A DNA stretch of 64,000 nt from JAIVGV01 sp036389335 (GCA_036389335.1 DASVQC010000066.1:16628-80627); one strand, 5' to 3'; counted from the first letter of the stretch, positions 1-12,423 are shown. Notes: generated from the sequence alone by a model not told the origin. Numbers and translations: made by a program.

Positions 1-451
1 TCTCGCCCTTCCTGATCTCGGTCGCCCGGCGCGTGACGAACTGGCCGGGCGCGGTCGCCCTGTCGATCTCGACCATCGCGCCGTCTTGCGTCTCGCGCGT
101 GACCTCGACCTGCTGCACGCTGTCGGCCCCCGCCGGCAGCGGCGCGCCGGTCATGATCCTGACGGCCTCGCCCGCCTTCAACTCCCCGCGCCAGCCGCGG
201 CCCGCCGCCGCCTCGCCGACGATCCGCAGCGTCGCGCGCGCGCCGCCCGTGTCTTCGGCGCGCACGGCGTAGCCGTCCATCAACGCGCGGTCGAAGGGCG
301 GCAAGTCGGTGTCGGCGATCACGTCTTCGGCGAGGATGCGCCCGCGCGCCTCTTTGAGCGAGACCCGTTCGGCGGGCAGGCGCGGCGTCTCCCTCTCGAC
401 GACGCGGATCGCTTCGGGGACGGGGAGCAGTGGGTTCTCTGTCGCGCTCAA
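1..451 (-). CDS. moeA: Molybdopterin molybdenumtransferase MoeA (N-terminal part, cut by window edge)
   Basis: Translation of the minus strand gives about 150 residues matching the MoeA N-terminus: a helix with RLPAERVSLKEARGRILAED, then DLPPFDRALMDGYAVRAED and the MTGAPLPAGADSVQQVE block. MoeA inserts molybdate into adenylylated molybdopterin in the cytoplasm. The gene runs off the left edge, so the catalytic half is not visible. The best start is a TTG at 451, because a strong GAGGAGGG ribosome site lies about 8 bases upstream and no in-frame ATG is better placed. It follows the chromate transporter by 21 bases on the same strand, so the two probably share a transcript. Family assignment is firm; the start is less so. 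Confidence 0.85.
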   Translation of the reverse strand, partial: MSATENPLLPVPEAIRVVERETPRLPAERVSLKEARGRILAEDVIADTDLPPFDRALMDGYAVRAEDTGGARATLRIVGEAAAGRGWRGELKAGEAVRIMTGAPLPAGADSVQQVEVTRETQDGAMVEIDRATAPGQFVTRRATEIRKGE

Positions 452-472
452 GGCTTGGCCCTCCTCGTCAAT

Positions 473-1918
473 TCATCGTCTCAGGATCATGCCGATCAGG
501 AAACGGGAGAGCCCCGCGCCCAGAATGATCCAGAAGGCGTTGGGGCGGAAGCGCACGAGGACGTAGAGCGCCGTCGCCGAGATGAGCAGGCCGACCCACG
601 TGTGAATGCCCGCGCGCCCGATGCTCAGCGCCGCGGCGACGAGCAGGCCGACGACCGCCGGGGTGACGCCGCGCAGGAACGACTGCACGATCTCGTTGCC
701 GCGGAACCGTCGCAGGCTGGAGCCGGCGGCGATCGTCATCAGGAAGGAGGGCAGGAAGATGCTGACGGTCGCGACGAGCGCGCCGAGCGTGCCCGCCACG
801 CGGTAGCCGATGAAGGTGGCCGTGATCAGGACGGGGCCGGGCGTCACCTGCCCGAGCGCCGTCGCGTCGGCGAACTCCTGATGGTTGAGCCAGTGGCGCG
901 AGTTGACCACCTCGGACTCGATCAAGGGGATCATGACGAACCCGCCGCCGAAAGTGATCGCGCCCATGCGCAGGAAGACGGCGGAGATGGCGAACAGCAG
1001 CGCGAGCTTGGCGAGCAAAGGCATCGCCACGCCCAGCGCGCCGACGGATCGGAGCGTGGTCTTCGGCGGCGGCGCGGGGTCGTCGGCGACGGCGACGGCG
1101 ACGGCGGCCAACTCCCTTCCTTCTTGCGTCGCGTCGCCCGGCGCGCGCGCCACGTCGCCTGCCGCGGACGCCTGTTTGAAAAAGGCGCGGCGGGCGCGGC
1201 GACGCAAGAGTATGCGGTACCTGATGCGCGTGCGCCTGCGGGGCGAGACGCCGCGCGCGCGCCGCCACTTCTGAATCTGCTTCTCGGCGAACGAGTCGAT
1301 GAAGATGCCGACGACGCCGGCGGCGAGCACGACCTCGATGACGGTCGCGCCGAAGAAGGCCACGGCGGCGCAGGCCGCGACGGCGACCACCCACTGCCAG
1401 CGCTTGACCAGAGTGTTTCTGCCGACGCGCCACGCCGTGACGAGGATGAGCGCGACGACCGCCGCGTTGAGCCCGTGGAAGAGCCGATCCGTGTTCGGCA
1501 GATCGCGCAGGTGGCGGTAGAGGATCGCGAGCGCGATCATCATCAGCATGGAGGGCAGGATGAAGCCCGCCAGCGAGACGCACGCGCCGCGCCACCCGCG
1601 CAGCTTCAGGCCGACGTAAGTCGCGGTGTTGCCCGCGCTCGTGCCCGGCAGGCTCTGCGCGAGCGCGAAGCCCTCGACGAATTCGTAGTCCGTCAGCCAG
1701 CCGCGGCTGTTCACCGTGAGCGCCCTGATCTGCGCGATGACGGCGAGCCCGCCGCCGAACCCGACCGTGCCGATCTTGAGGAAGGAGAGGAAGAGCCCGC
1801 CGAGCGTGGCGTGCTGCGAGATGCGCTCCAGCTCTCTGCGCCCGTAGCGCGCGCGGATGCGGAAGTGGCGCACACGCCTGCGAATCTTCTCGGCCCGTTT
1901 GTCACTGTTCCTGCGCAC
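473..1918 (-). CDS. chrA: Chromate transporter ChrA family, two-domain (long) form
   Basis: Two CHR domains are visible. The N-terminal one carries FLKIGTVGFGGGLAVIAQI and LAQSLPGTSAGNTATYVG; the C-terminal one carries FLRMGAITFGGGFVMIPLI and TALGQVTPGPVLITATFIGY. They are joined by an Arg/Ala-rich cytoplasmic linker of about 80 residues that looks longer than usual. The protein is a polytopic inner-membrane transporter; chromate efflux is the family function, though many members have unknown substrates. The open frame extends to 2116 into the tRNA remnant, but CHR similarity begins only near 1830, so I place the start at a GTG at 1918; a GTG at 1939 is possible. moeA follows 21 bases downstream. 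Confidence 0.8.
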   Translation of the reverse strand: MRRNSDKRAEKIRRRVRHFRIRARYGRRELERISQHATLGGLFLSFLKIGTVGFGGGLAVIAQIRALTVNSRGWLTDYEFVEGFALAQSLPGTSAGNTATYVGLKLRGWRGACVSLAGFILPSMLMMIALAILYRHLRDLPNTDRLFHGLNAAVVALILVTAWRVGRNTLVKRWQWVVAVAACAAVAFFGATVIEVVLAAGVVGIFIDSFAEKQIQKWRRARGVSPRRRTRIRYRILLRRRARRAFFKQASAAGDVARAPGDATQEGRELAAVAVAVADDPAPPPKTTLRSVGALGVAMPLLAKLALLFAISAVFLRMGAITFGGGFVMIPLIESEVVNSRHWLNHQEFADATALGQVTPGPVLITATFIGYRVAGTLGALVATVSIFLPSFLMTIAAGSSLRRFRGNEIVQSFLRGVTPAVVGLLVAAALSIGRAGIHTWVGLLISATALYVLVRFRPNAFWIILGAGLSRFLIGMILRR

Positions 1919-1995
1919 CGTTTGCGGGGAGTTTATCACACCGTCCGGGCGCGCCCTCCACGCCCGCGCCGCGCCCGCCGCCGGACGCCCCAAAA

Positions 1996-2031
1996 GTAAA
2001 ACGCCCGCACCATCTCTGATGCAGGCGTTTA
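1996..2031 (-). terminator. Rho-independent terminator, probably the original tRNA-Asp terminator
   Basis: Read on the minus strand this is a GC-rich hairpin (arms around 2020-2030 and 1999-2009, both containing the AAACGCC/GGCGTTT pairing) followed by a T-rich run. It lies just beyond the 3' end of the tRNA-Asp remnant. This fits a tRNA gene that was split from its terminator when the element at 2039-7427 inserted. Confidence 0.6.
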
Positions 2032-2038
2032 CCTGATA

Positions 2039-5647
<3,609 letters not shown>

Positions 5648-5651
<4 letters not shown>

Positions 5652-6217
5652 CTCTATCATTCTCACGAACTTGTAAGTGGGCAATCATTGTCGTTATTGG
5701 CCTGAATGGGCTGGTATCGGACGCGGCTTCTCGGCAGCAGCGAACAAGGTCTGACAAAATCGCCGGTCGAATTGTGAAAAATCAGCCAACTGTTTACCTC
5801 TCAATTGACCATACGGGCCCGCGGAAACCGCTTTATGAGGAAGAGAGTGGTAACGGCATCTGGCTAAAGTTACACAATAATACCTTGTGGCCAATAGTCT
5901 TCCCGGTTTTTGGTGTGAGCAAGGAGTGGGGCGATCTAGGAATGTTTTACGACATTGAGTTCGAAGGAGAGCAAAAATCAAGGGCGATCACTCCTTTGCC
6001 ACGAGGTTATAAGTTAGGCCATGTATCCACTTTATTTACCCTACCATCAGGACGATCAGTTGTTTTCAGTATTCCACGTGAACATTTAGTGAAGGGTCTA
6101 AAAATTTGTGTTAATTTCAATTACAACTGGGAAGCAAGTGAAAGAGGTTGGGTCAGGGACGATGAGCCAAAACACTATGTGTATTTTTATGGCTCGGATG
6201 TTCCTATTGAACGCTGA
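5648..6217 (+). CDS. Exported protein, candidate immunity protein for the Rhs tip
   Basis: It has 189 residues with an N-terminal hydrophobic segment (WAIIVVIGLNGLVSDA) that looks like a signal peptide, so the product is probably periplasmic. The start overlaps the Rhs stop as ATGA, indicating translational coupling, and the AT-rich composition matches the toxin tip. This is the expected position of a cognate immunity gene in polymorphic toxin loci. I recognise no known domain. A periplasmic immunity protein would suit a toxin that acts in the periplasm, such as a peptidase. Function is inferred from position only. Confidence 0.55.
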
Positions 6218-6318
6218 AATCTATAGACCCCTCCTTGCCACTATATTAGTAAGTTCATCACGCCCGCATAAGCTCACGTCTTCCGTGTCACCTTCCTTTT
6301 CTTAAAGCCCTTCCAAGT

Positions 6319-6516
6319 ATGGCTCTGCTTCGATTCGCATACCTCAGTACTGAACATATCTGGCCTTGGCAACTGACGATAGAAGGCATTGGCCGCTCAG
6401 ACGGCCTGCACCCAGGATCAGTCCCTGCAGTTCGCCGGGATGGTCGGCCACGCACTGCCGTTAGCACTGTCTACTTCTCCCGCGTTGGCTTAATCGCCGC
6501 GTACCGGCAGAAATGA
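6319..6516 (+). CDS. Unrecognised small ORF directly before a terminator
   Basis: An open frame of 65 codons ends 3 bases before a well-formed Rho-independent terminator, which suggests that this is the 3' end of a formerly longer gene. I see no domain, no convincing ribosome site and no similarity I can name. The 100 bases between 6218 and 6318 hold no visible gene. It may simply be decayed DNA in the element. Confidence 0.25.
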   Translation: MALLRFAYLSTEHIWPWQLTIEGIGRSDGLHPGSVPAVRRDGRPRTAVSTVYFSRVGLIAAYRQK

Positions 6517-6519
6517 AAA

Positions 6520-6543
6520 CGGCCCTTGACGGGCCGCTTTTTT
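6520..6543 (+). terminator. Rho-independent terminator
   Basis: A 6-bp GC stem (CGGCCC / GGGCCG) with a 5-base loop is followed directly by a T-rich tract (CTTTTTTTG). It ends plus-strand transcription within the element, probably that of the Rhs and immunity genes. Confidence 0.75.
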
Positions 6544-6559
6544 GTCTCAACTCTTGTAT

Positions 6560-6940
6560 TCAACATCCCATATCAATCCGCGACATTTGCGCTGCGCCTG
6601 CCCTCAGCGGTCCGTCCATAGAGTCGTCCCAAGGAATGTTATTGCTTGCCAAATTGCTTTTTACCTTGGCCTCATAGGCGGTAAAACACATCAGCGCTCC
6701 TGATCCTTGATACTGCTGAAGCGACCATTGCGCTGCTTGGCCGACGATGTCAGCGTAGCTATCTCCGGTGATCCCCGGCGTAGGAATGCCTAAACATCTG
6801 GCCATTCCAAAGCCTACTTCAGTAAAGCCTTGCTGGAAGTTGCCGCTAAACACGTCCTTCCATCCCGATGCAAACAAATTTGCGCCGCTGACCGTCGCCA
6901 CCGCTATCTTTTCTCCCACTGATTCGCCCGCGTTAGCCAC
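6560..6940 (-). CDS. Orphan Rhs C-terminal-tip-like ORF (fragment)
   Basis: The frame from a GTG at 6940 encodes 126 residues rich in Ala/Gly/Ser (KIAVATVSGANLFASGWKD and so on). It stays open upstream to about 7022, with plausible protein sequence (ESRFWDSIDNAFKDAANAV) before the annotated start. The upstream part collides with the integrase fragment on the other strand. The composition and the short amphipathic lead-in resemble the region just after the Rhs core in other toxins, so it may be a displaced tip cassette. It has no recognised catalytic motif. It is more likely a 5'-truncated remnant than an intact gene. Confidence 0.4.
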   Translation of the reverse strand: MANAGESVGEKIAVATVSGANLFASGWKDVFSGNFQQGFTEVGFGMARCLGIPTPGITGDSYADIVGQAAQWSLQQYQGSGALMCFTAYEAKVKSNLASNNIPWDDSMDGPLRAGAAQMSRIDMGC

Positions 6941-6972
6941 AGCATTCGCTGCATCTTTAAAAGCGTTATCAA

Positions 6973-7464
<492 letters not shown>

Positions 7465-7492
7465 GAAAACTTCCGCCACCGCGCGCGGGCTG

Positions 7493-7568
7493 TGGTAGGC
7501 ACGGTGGGACTCGAACCCACAACCCCCGCCTTGTAAGGGCGGTCGTCTACCATTGACAGTACGTGCCT
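7493..7568 (-). tRNA. tRNA-Val (TAC)
   Basis: A 76-nt cloverleaf: acceptor stem AGGCACG with CGTGCCT, anticodon stem CCGCC/GGCGG around the loop CTTACAA (anticodon TAC), T-arm GTGGGTTCGAGTCCCAC, and an encoded CCA. It lies 30 bases upstream of tRNA-Asp on the same strand, so the two were probably cotranscribed. Confidence 0.92.
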
Positions 7569-7713
7569 GCTGGCGCGGGGACTTGCCGTCTCCCCGCGGC
7601 TCAAAACCTTTCCGACACGCGCCCGCTTCAAAGAACTGTTTGCAACGAAACTGCCGCCGAAGCGTGACCATCCTAAGAGAATCGGCGCGCGCCTGTCAAG
7701 CCGCTCGCGCCGC

Positions 7714-7771
7714 GTGAAATTCACCCGTTCCGCAAACGGATCGTGAAATTCACCCGTTCCGCAAACGGATC
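7714..7771. repeat. Perfect 29-bp tandem duplication at the 3' end of the HAD gene
   Basis: The 29-bp unit occurs twice without a gap (7714-7742 and 7743-7771). It contains the last codons and the stop of the HAD phosphatase gene, so the duplication leaves the protein intact and adds a second copy of the gene end downstream. Confidence 0.9.
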
Positions 7772-8412
7772 AGGAGGGCGCAGACTTCCGCGGGCGAGTC
7801 GCGGATGAAGTCCGCGCCCGCGCCTTCGAGTTCCGCGCGCGTGCCGTAGCCGTAAGTCAGGCCGACGGAGCGCAGGGCGTTGCGGCGCGCGGCGCGGACG
7901 TCGTGCTCGCGGTCGCCGACCATCACGGACGCGGCGGGCGCGAGCCCCTCTTCGCGCAGGAGGCGCGCGACGAGCAGCGCCTTGTCGTCGAGGTTGCCGT
8001 CGGGCGTCGCGCCGTGAACCGCGACGAAGAAGTGCGCGAGGCCGAAGTGTTCGAGGATGCGCACGGAGAACTCGGTCAGCTTCGACGTGGCGACGAAGAG
8101 GCGCAGGCCCGCGGCGCGCAAAGCCGCGAGCATCTCGCCGACGCCCGCGTAGACCGCGTTCTCGTAGAGCCCCGCGCGCGCGAACCGCTCGCGGTAGAGC
8201 GCGACGGCGCGCTCGATCAGTGCGGCGTCGTCCGTGCCGAGAATCCCCGCGAAGCCCTGGCGCATGGGCGGGCCGATGAGCTTGAGGAGGTCGCCCTGCG
8301 GGGGCGCGGGGCGACCGAGCGATTCGAGGGCGAAGCGGTAGCAGTTGGTGATGCCGAGGGCGGGCTCGGTGAGCGTGCCGTCGAGGTCGAAGAGGACGTT
8401 GTCGAGAGTCAT
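7750..8412 (-). CDS. HAD-superfamily phosphatase, phosphoglycolate-phosphatase-like
   Basis: A 220-residue soluble protein with HAD motif I FDLDGTLTEP at the N-terminus (Asp nucleophile and acid/base), motif II VATSKL (Ser/Thr), a motif III Lys near DDKALLVARLL, and motif IV VMVGDREHDVRAARRN. The alpha-helical cap between motifs I and II (YRERFARAGLYENAVYAGV) matches the Gph/PpaX-like group. It probably dephosphorylates small phosphorylated metabolites; the exact substrate cannot be told. Its stop lies in the tandem repeat. A small conserved-looking gene lies 27 bases upstream on the same strand. Confidence 0.85.
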   Translation of the reverse strand: MTLDNVLFDLDGTLTEPALGITNCYRFALESLGRPAPPQGDLLKLIGPPMRQGFAGILGTDDAALIERAVALYRERFARAGLYENAVYAGVGEMLAALRAAGLRLFVATSKLTEFSVRILEHFGLAHFFVAVHGATPDGNLDDKALLVARLLREEGLAPAASVMVGDREHDVRAARRNALRSVGLTYGYGTRAELEGAGADFIRDSPAEVCALLIRLRNG

Positions 8413-8439
8413 GAGCCGCGGGCGTCGGGGCGTGGGGCC

Positions 8440-8679
8440 TTACAGGAGCCAGACGGGGAGTTGCTCGCCGCGGCGAGCCTCCCCGCGAGGGTTGTCACGC
8501 GCCTCATCGTCCGATCCGTCTGCGCCGTCGCGCGGAGTCTCGCCGGGCGCGGCGGGTCGCGCGTCGTCGGTCGTCGCGCCCGCGCCGCGTCCGTCGCCTT
8601 CGCCGCGCCGCCGCCTGTCGCCGACGGGCTCGATGAGCACGTCGTTCACCTGTGAGTCGAGCCTGCCGATGACGGGCAT
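8440..8679 (-). CDS. Small protein of unknown function
   Basis: A 79-residue ORF beginning MPVIGRLDSQVNDVLIEPV, preceded by a good GGAAGGAG ribosome site 7-8 bases before the ATG, which is the main reason to accept it. The first 20 residues look like a folded segment, the rest is Arg/Gly/Asp-rich and probably disordered. It sits 27 bases upstream of the HAD gene and may be cotranscribed. No function can be given. Confidence 0.5.
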   Translation of the reverse strand: MPVIGRLDSQVNDVLIEPVGDRRRRGEGDGRGAGATTDDARPAAPGETPRDGADGSDDEARDNPRGEARRGEQLPVWLL

Positions 8680-8752
8680 CGCGTCCGCTCCTTCCGGTCG
8701 TCAAACTTTGCGGCTATCATTACTAACACAACTCGCCCGAAAGCGTAGGCCC

Positions 8753-10018
8753 ATGACGAAGCATCTTCCGAAAAAATCCGACGCCGGCTGGCTCCTGTTC
8801 TCCGTGCTGCTGGCGATCTCTACCATCGCGGCCTTCGCGCGGAGCGTTTACGGGCAGGCGCAGACTGCGCCCGCCACGCAGGGGCGGCCCGCGCAGAGAC
8901 CGCGCCGCGTTGGCGCGCAGGGCGCGCAGCCGAAGCCTACGCCGATAGCGAAACCCGACGCCGGGCAGGGCGCGCCCGTCGAGGTCGGCGACGACGAGGT
9001 GCTGCGCGTCGACACGCAGCTCGTGCCCGTGCCGGTCGTCGTGCGCGACCGCGCGGGGCGGCCCGTGGCGAATCTCCGCGCGGAGAACTTCACGGTCTTC
9101 GAGGACGGGCGGCCACAGCGCGTGACGAACTTCTCGACCACCGACGCGCCCTTCGAGATCGCGCTGCTGCTCGACACCTCCGGCTCCACGCGCGAGGACA
9201 TCGGCCTCATCCGCCGCGCCGCCAACCTCTTCATCGAAGCCCTGCGCCCCGGCGACCGCGTCTCCATCGTCGCCTTCAACACGAGGCAGGAGGGGGCGGC
9301 CAAGCTCGCCGCCGTCGAGGTGAAGACGCCCCTGACGGACGACCGCGAGCGCCTGCGCGACGCGCTCGACCGCGTCGGATCGAGCAACGGCACGCCCTTC
9401 TACGACGCGCTCGAACGGGTCGCGCTCGAAGTCTTCCGCGAGCCGCCGCGCGAGGAGGTGCGTGGCCGCCGCGCCCTCGTCGCGCTGACCGACGGGGTTG
9501 ACTCGACGAGCGAGGCGGAGTTTGAAGAGTCGCGCGCGCGCCTGGCGAAGTCGGGCATCATCAGCTACTTCGTGCAGGTCAACACGGAGGACTTCGTCGA
9601 GGAGAGGCTGCTGCGCGACTGCCGCGACGACGGTCGCCTCTCGCTCTCGAAGGTGCAGCTCCAACGCTACCGGCGCATCTACGCCGCCGGGGCCGACGCC
9701 GCCGACTACGCGAACTTCTGCCAGATGGGGCAGTTCGAGCGCATCGACATCAGCCGCCGCCTCTACCAGCTCGCGCGCTCCGAGATGCAGCAACTCGCCA
9801 AGGACTCCGGCGGCAAGACCTTCGACGCCCTCGACCTGCGCGACGCGCGCCGCGCCTTCGCAGAGGTCGCCGAAGAGATCGGCAAGCTCTACAGCCTCGG
9901 CTACTACTCGACGAACAAGGCGCGCGACGGCTCCTTCCGCCAGATTCACGTCGAGGTGCGCGGCGTCCCCGGCGCGCAGGTCACGGCGCGCGAGGGCTAT
10001 CAGGCCCCGAAGGGCTAG
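8753..10018 (+). CDS. Exported VWFA-related protein (Acidobacterial VWA family)
   Basis: About 421 residues. The N-terminus has a signal-anchor-like stretch (GWLLFSVLLAISTIAAFA) followed by a Pro/Arg-rich linker. Next comes the typical lead-in DDEVLRVDTQLVPVPVVVRD with NFTVFEDGRPQRVTNF, then a von Willebrand A domain with a MIDAS-type DTSGSTRED and ALTDGVDSTSE. The C-terminus ends with YSLGYYSTNKARDGSFRQI. This architecture is typical of the TIGR03436-type VWA proteins abundant in Acidobacteriota. Likely periplasmic or surface-attached; ligand unknown. I chose ATG 8753 because the signal peptide starts there. Confidence 0.88.
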   Translation: MTKHLPKKSDAGWLLFSVLLAISTIAAFARSVYGQAQTAPATQGRPAQRPRRVGAQGAQPKPTPIAKPDAGQGAPVEVGDDEVLRVDTQLVPVPVVVRDRAGRPVANLRAENFTVFEDGRPQRVTNFSTTDAPFEIALLLDTSGSTREDIGLIRRAANLFIEALRPGDRVSIVAFNTRQEGAAKLAAVEVKTPLTDDRERLRDALDRVGSSNGTPFYDALERVALEVFREPPREEVRGRRALVALTDGVDSTSEAEFEESRARLAKSGIISYFVQVNTEDFVEERLLRDCRDDGRLSLSKVQLQRYRRIYAAGADAADYANFCQMGQFERIDISRRLYQLARSEMQQLAKDSGGKTFDALDLRDARRAFAEVAEEIGKLYSLGYYSTNKARDGSFRQIHVEVRGVPGAQVTAREGYQAPKG

Positions 10019-10023
10019 GCCGG

Positions 10024-10293
10024 ATGAAAAAAATTTCGCTCCCCATTCTCGCCCTCCTCCTGCTCTGCGCGCCCGCCCTCGCCCAAAAGCGCGCCTGCGA
10101 TTACGGCGCAACGATTTGTGAGGCGGGCGCGAAGGCCGACGCGATCTTCGTCGGCGAGGTCAGGAGGATCGTCCCGGCGACGACTGAAGTGGGGCAGACC
10201 GCCGACGATTACGATCAGACCGCTTACGTCACCGTCCACAAAGTTCTCAAAGGGACGAAAAGGCGCAGCCGGGCACTCATCGTTGTCAGATGA
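10024..10293 (+). pseudogene. Truncated exported protein gene
   Basis: The gene starts 5 bases after the VWA stop with a clear signal peptide (KKISLPILALLLLCAPALA) and continues with CDYGATICEAGAKADAIFVGEV, in the style of periplasmic proteins with a small beta-sandwich domain. The frame stops after 89 codons, just where GC content falls and GAAGCATAA repeats begin. I read this as a gene cut at the left edge of the accessory block rather than a natural short protein. Host-like codon use is kept up to about 10280. Confidence 0.55.
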
Positions 10294-10343
10294 AGCATAA
10301 AGCGTGAATCAGGAAGCATAAAGCGCGAAAATTTGAAGCATAA
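10292..10343 (+). repeat. Three GAAGCATAA direct repeats at the left edge of the accessory block
   Basis: The word GAAGCATAA occurs at about 10292, 10313 and 10335, with about 21 bases between starts. It marks the junction between high-GC core sequence and the lower-GC block. A GGAAGCATAA sequence also occurs near the right side of the block at 24640. The 80 bases from here to 10425 hold no gene. Confidence 0.6.
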
Positions 10344-10425
10344 ATTGCAAAAGAGATGGTGTAAGGTGTCAGGCCACGCCTAACAGGCTTGTACCTTATT
10401 TTCATGTTCTTGGAGTAGTGAAAGG

Positions 10426-10995
10426 ATGAATATCCTCACAGCGGTTGAGACAGTCTTGGCAGATGCCGGCGAGCCGCTCCACTACAAAGAGATTACCAAG
10501 CGTTTACTAAATAGAGGGCTTTGGACCACATCCGGCCAAACGCCGGACGCCACGGTCAACGCACAGTTGGCCGTTGACATAAAGCGACGTGGCGAAGCCT
10601 CCAAATTCCGCAGGGCCGACAAGGGCGTCTTTGCTTTAAGAGCTTGGGCACCCGCCAACCCACAGCCCCAGCCCGCACCATCTCCCGCACCACCTACACA
10701 CCTGTCATTCACGGACGCCGCCGAAAAAGTGCTGGACAAGTACGCTGACAAGTCGCCAATGCACTACCGGGCCATCACGGATAAAGCCCTGGAGTTGGGA
10801 CTCATCGCCACGGCCGGTAAGACGCCGGAGGCTACCCCCTACGCACAGATCATTACCGAAATTCAAAGGAGGACGAGACGGGGCGAGCGCCCTCGCGGGG
10901 CTGGTTTCGTCCCGAGCCGCCGCGAAGATTCTAGGAACAACCTCAATCTACTTTTATCAAAAGTATGTTCACCGAGGGCGTATAACGGCTATTAA
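10426..10995 (+). CDS. Double HARE-HTH domain protein, C-terminally disrupted
   Basis: Two winged-helix HARE domains are present, at about residues 1-60 (VLADAGEPLHYKEITKRLL) and 95-150 (YADKSPMHYRAITDKALEL), separated by a Pro-rich linker. HARE-HTH domains usually form the DNA-binding N-terminus of Mrr-like or other restriction endonucleases. After the second domain (EIQRRTRRGE) the frame runs into unrelated sequence from about 10888, so the catalytic part is missing. It is probably a remnant of a restriction or DNA-sensing enzyme. GC is lower than in the flanking core. Confidence 0.6.
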   Translation: MNILTAVETVLADAGEPLHYKEITKRLLNRGLWTTSGQTPDATVNAQLAVDIKRRGEASKFRRADKGVFALRAWAPANPQPQPAPSPAPPTHLSFTDAAEKVLDKYADKSPMHYRAITDKALELGLIATAGKTPEATPYAQIITEIQRRTRRGERPRGAGFVPSRREDSRNNLNLLLSKVCSPRAYNGY

Positions 10996-11275
10996 AGCAC
11001 GTAGCACGCGTAGCCATCAATTTTTTAGGTTAGAAGACGTAAATGAACTTGTCGAATTAAAGAGGCAGGCTATTGGGACGGCTGAAGCTGCTGAAATTTT
11101 AGGCGTATATCCTAAGGGTATTTATAAGCTGGTTGATTCGGATAAGCTTAAGGTTGTTTCCGGCCCCGGAGTTGATGGCTTCGGGCGTAACCGTTATCTG
11201 CGTAGCGATATCGAATATCTGCGCCTAGAAAGAATGAACGCAAAACCGGTGAAACAGGAACGGCACCTCCCATGA
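10901..11275 (+). pseudogene. HTH (excisionase/MerR-like) DNA-binding protein, N-terminally truncated
   Basis: In the +1 frame relative to the HARE gene the sequence reads SSRAAAKILGTTSIYFYQKY, later FFRLEDVNELVELKRQAIGT, then a second helix-turn-helix AEAAEILGVYPKGIYKLVD, ending at a TGA at 11273. Two HTH_17-like units are thus visible. No start codon precedes the similarity, which begins inside the HARE reading frame, so two gene fragments were joined near 10888. It is strongly AT-rich relative to the core, as expected for transferred DNA. Confidence 0.5.
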
Positions 11276-11346
11276 GTCTGAGAATTGGCATTATGTTTCT
11301 TATAACAGCTACTATTGCCTACCTTTTACTTGCGGATGTGGTGTAA
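11272..11346 (+). CDS. Possible 24-residue membrane peptide
   Basis: An ATG overlapping the stop of the HTH fragment (ATGA) opens 24 codons encoding an almost entirely hydrophobic peptide (IMFLITATIAYLLLADVV). The hydrophobicity and stop-start coupling are suggestive, but there is no independent evidence for translation. The bases to 11432 hold nothing recognisable. Confidence 0.25.
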   Translation: MSLRIGIMFLITATIAYLLLADVV

Positions 11347-11432
11347 ATGTTTTTGACTTACATGTTGATAAGAGCAGTGTAGGGGCGTGAACCTTTCGAC
11401 GGATCTTAACTAGCCCTAAAAGTGTTTATGGC

Positions 11433-12407
11433 ATGAAAATGACAACCCCACACTTTCCATTCGACCTGTTCAATAACGACAGGATGCCGGGGATCGTAGG
11501 AGAGCTAATAAGGGCTACTCGCCATCTGAGTATGTTTCCGCCTTTTCCATGGGGGCAGTGGTTTTACGGGCGGCTGCTCAGAGATAGATGGTTAACCCTT
11601 CCGGGGGACTTAATCGAGTTAGGGGTTGGCTTGGGGGGGATGTCTATCTTCTTAGGCTCTCTGGTGAAAGAGACAGACAAACGGGTGTGGAGTTTAGATA
11701 GCTTTGTAGGGTTACCCGCGCCCGATCCCGCAAAGGATAACCCCTACTTCAAAGAGGGAGATTACGGGCCGAGGGCAGACGCATCCGACTTGTTTGTAAG
11801 GTTTCAAACAGCCATTGATCACTTCGGCTTGAAGGAGACGGTCAGACCCATTAAAGGATTCTTTTCTATAACCTTAGGGCAGTTGCCGGTGGAGCAGCAG
11901 TTCTGCTTGGCCCACTTGGACTCGGATATTTACGAGTCGATCTTGGTCTCACTTGAGGGGGTATATGACCGCGTCGTCGAGGGAGGTGTGATAATAATCG
12001 ACGACTATTTTCACCATGCGCAGGGTGCAGTGCGGGCGGCGGCGGATTTCTTCAACAGCAGAAGAATTCGCCCCGTCTATCATGTCTCATTCCCTTATTC
12101 AGTGTTTATGTTCAAAGGGGAGGAGGCGGGACAGTCGCAGAAGAGGAGCCTGGACGGAAACATATACTCCTTTGAATGGCTAAGGAGAGATACCCATTTC
12201 ACGCGGATCTTGCGGCTGAGCATGGAGAAGGCAGTCAGGGACGGCGAGGATGGTAAGAGCTTTCAGAATCGCTCAATGCTGTTGGAACTGCTCCGCTCGC
12301 GAGAGAGCCATAGCTCGGACATCTACGTATACTGGAGGGCGATGGAATCTTTCTGGGATTCATTCGCCGATTGCGAAGACGCCGTCCGCCTGCCCCAGCT
12401 AATTTGA
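11433..12407 (+). CDS. TylF/macrocin-O-methyltransferase-like protein
   Basis: A 324-residue protein with a Rossmann SAM-binding segment LIELGVGLGGMSIFL, an acidic turn VWSLDSFVGLP (the typical TylF signature), AHLDSDIYESI and GGVIIIDDYFH (metal-binding Asp pair). TylF relatives O-methylate sugars or other hydroxyls in natural-product and glycan pathways. The last 100 residues extend beyond the family core and are unrecognised. It starts the intact part of the accessory block and precedes the sigma54 activator by 16 bases. The substrate is unknown; a modified amino acid or sugar is possible. Confidence 0.75.
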   Translation: MKMTTPHFPFDLFNNDRMPGIVGELIRATRHLSMFPPFPWGQWFYGRLLRDRWLTLPGDLIELGVGLGGMSIFLGSLVKETDKRVWSLDSFVGLPAPDPAKDNPYFKEGDYGPRADASDLFVRFQTAIDHFGLKETVRPIKGFFSITLGQLPVEQQFCLAHLDSDIYESILVSLEGVYDRVVEGGVIIIDDYFHHAQGAVRAAADFFNSRRIRPVYHVSFPYSVFMFKGEEAGQSQKRSLDGNIYSFEWLRRDTHFTRILRLSMEKAVRDGEDGKSFQNRSMLLELLRSRESHSSDIYVYWRAMESFWDSFADCEDAVRLPQLI

Positions 12408-12423
12408 GGAAATGCGTCCTGTT

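Noticed and set aside
86..1999. Long plus-strand open frame of 637 codons opposite moeA and chrA
   Set aside because: It is the antisense shadow of two recognisable minus-strand genes in high-GC DNA and has an Arg/Asp-rich composition without any domain.
6400..6516. Possible C-terminus of a cytosine-5 methyltransferase (FAGMVGHALPLAL resembling the GNAVP motif)
   Set aside because: Only a few residues match and the frame stops at once; too weak to claim.
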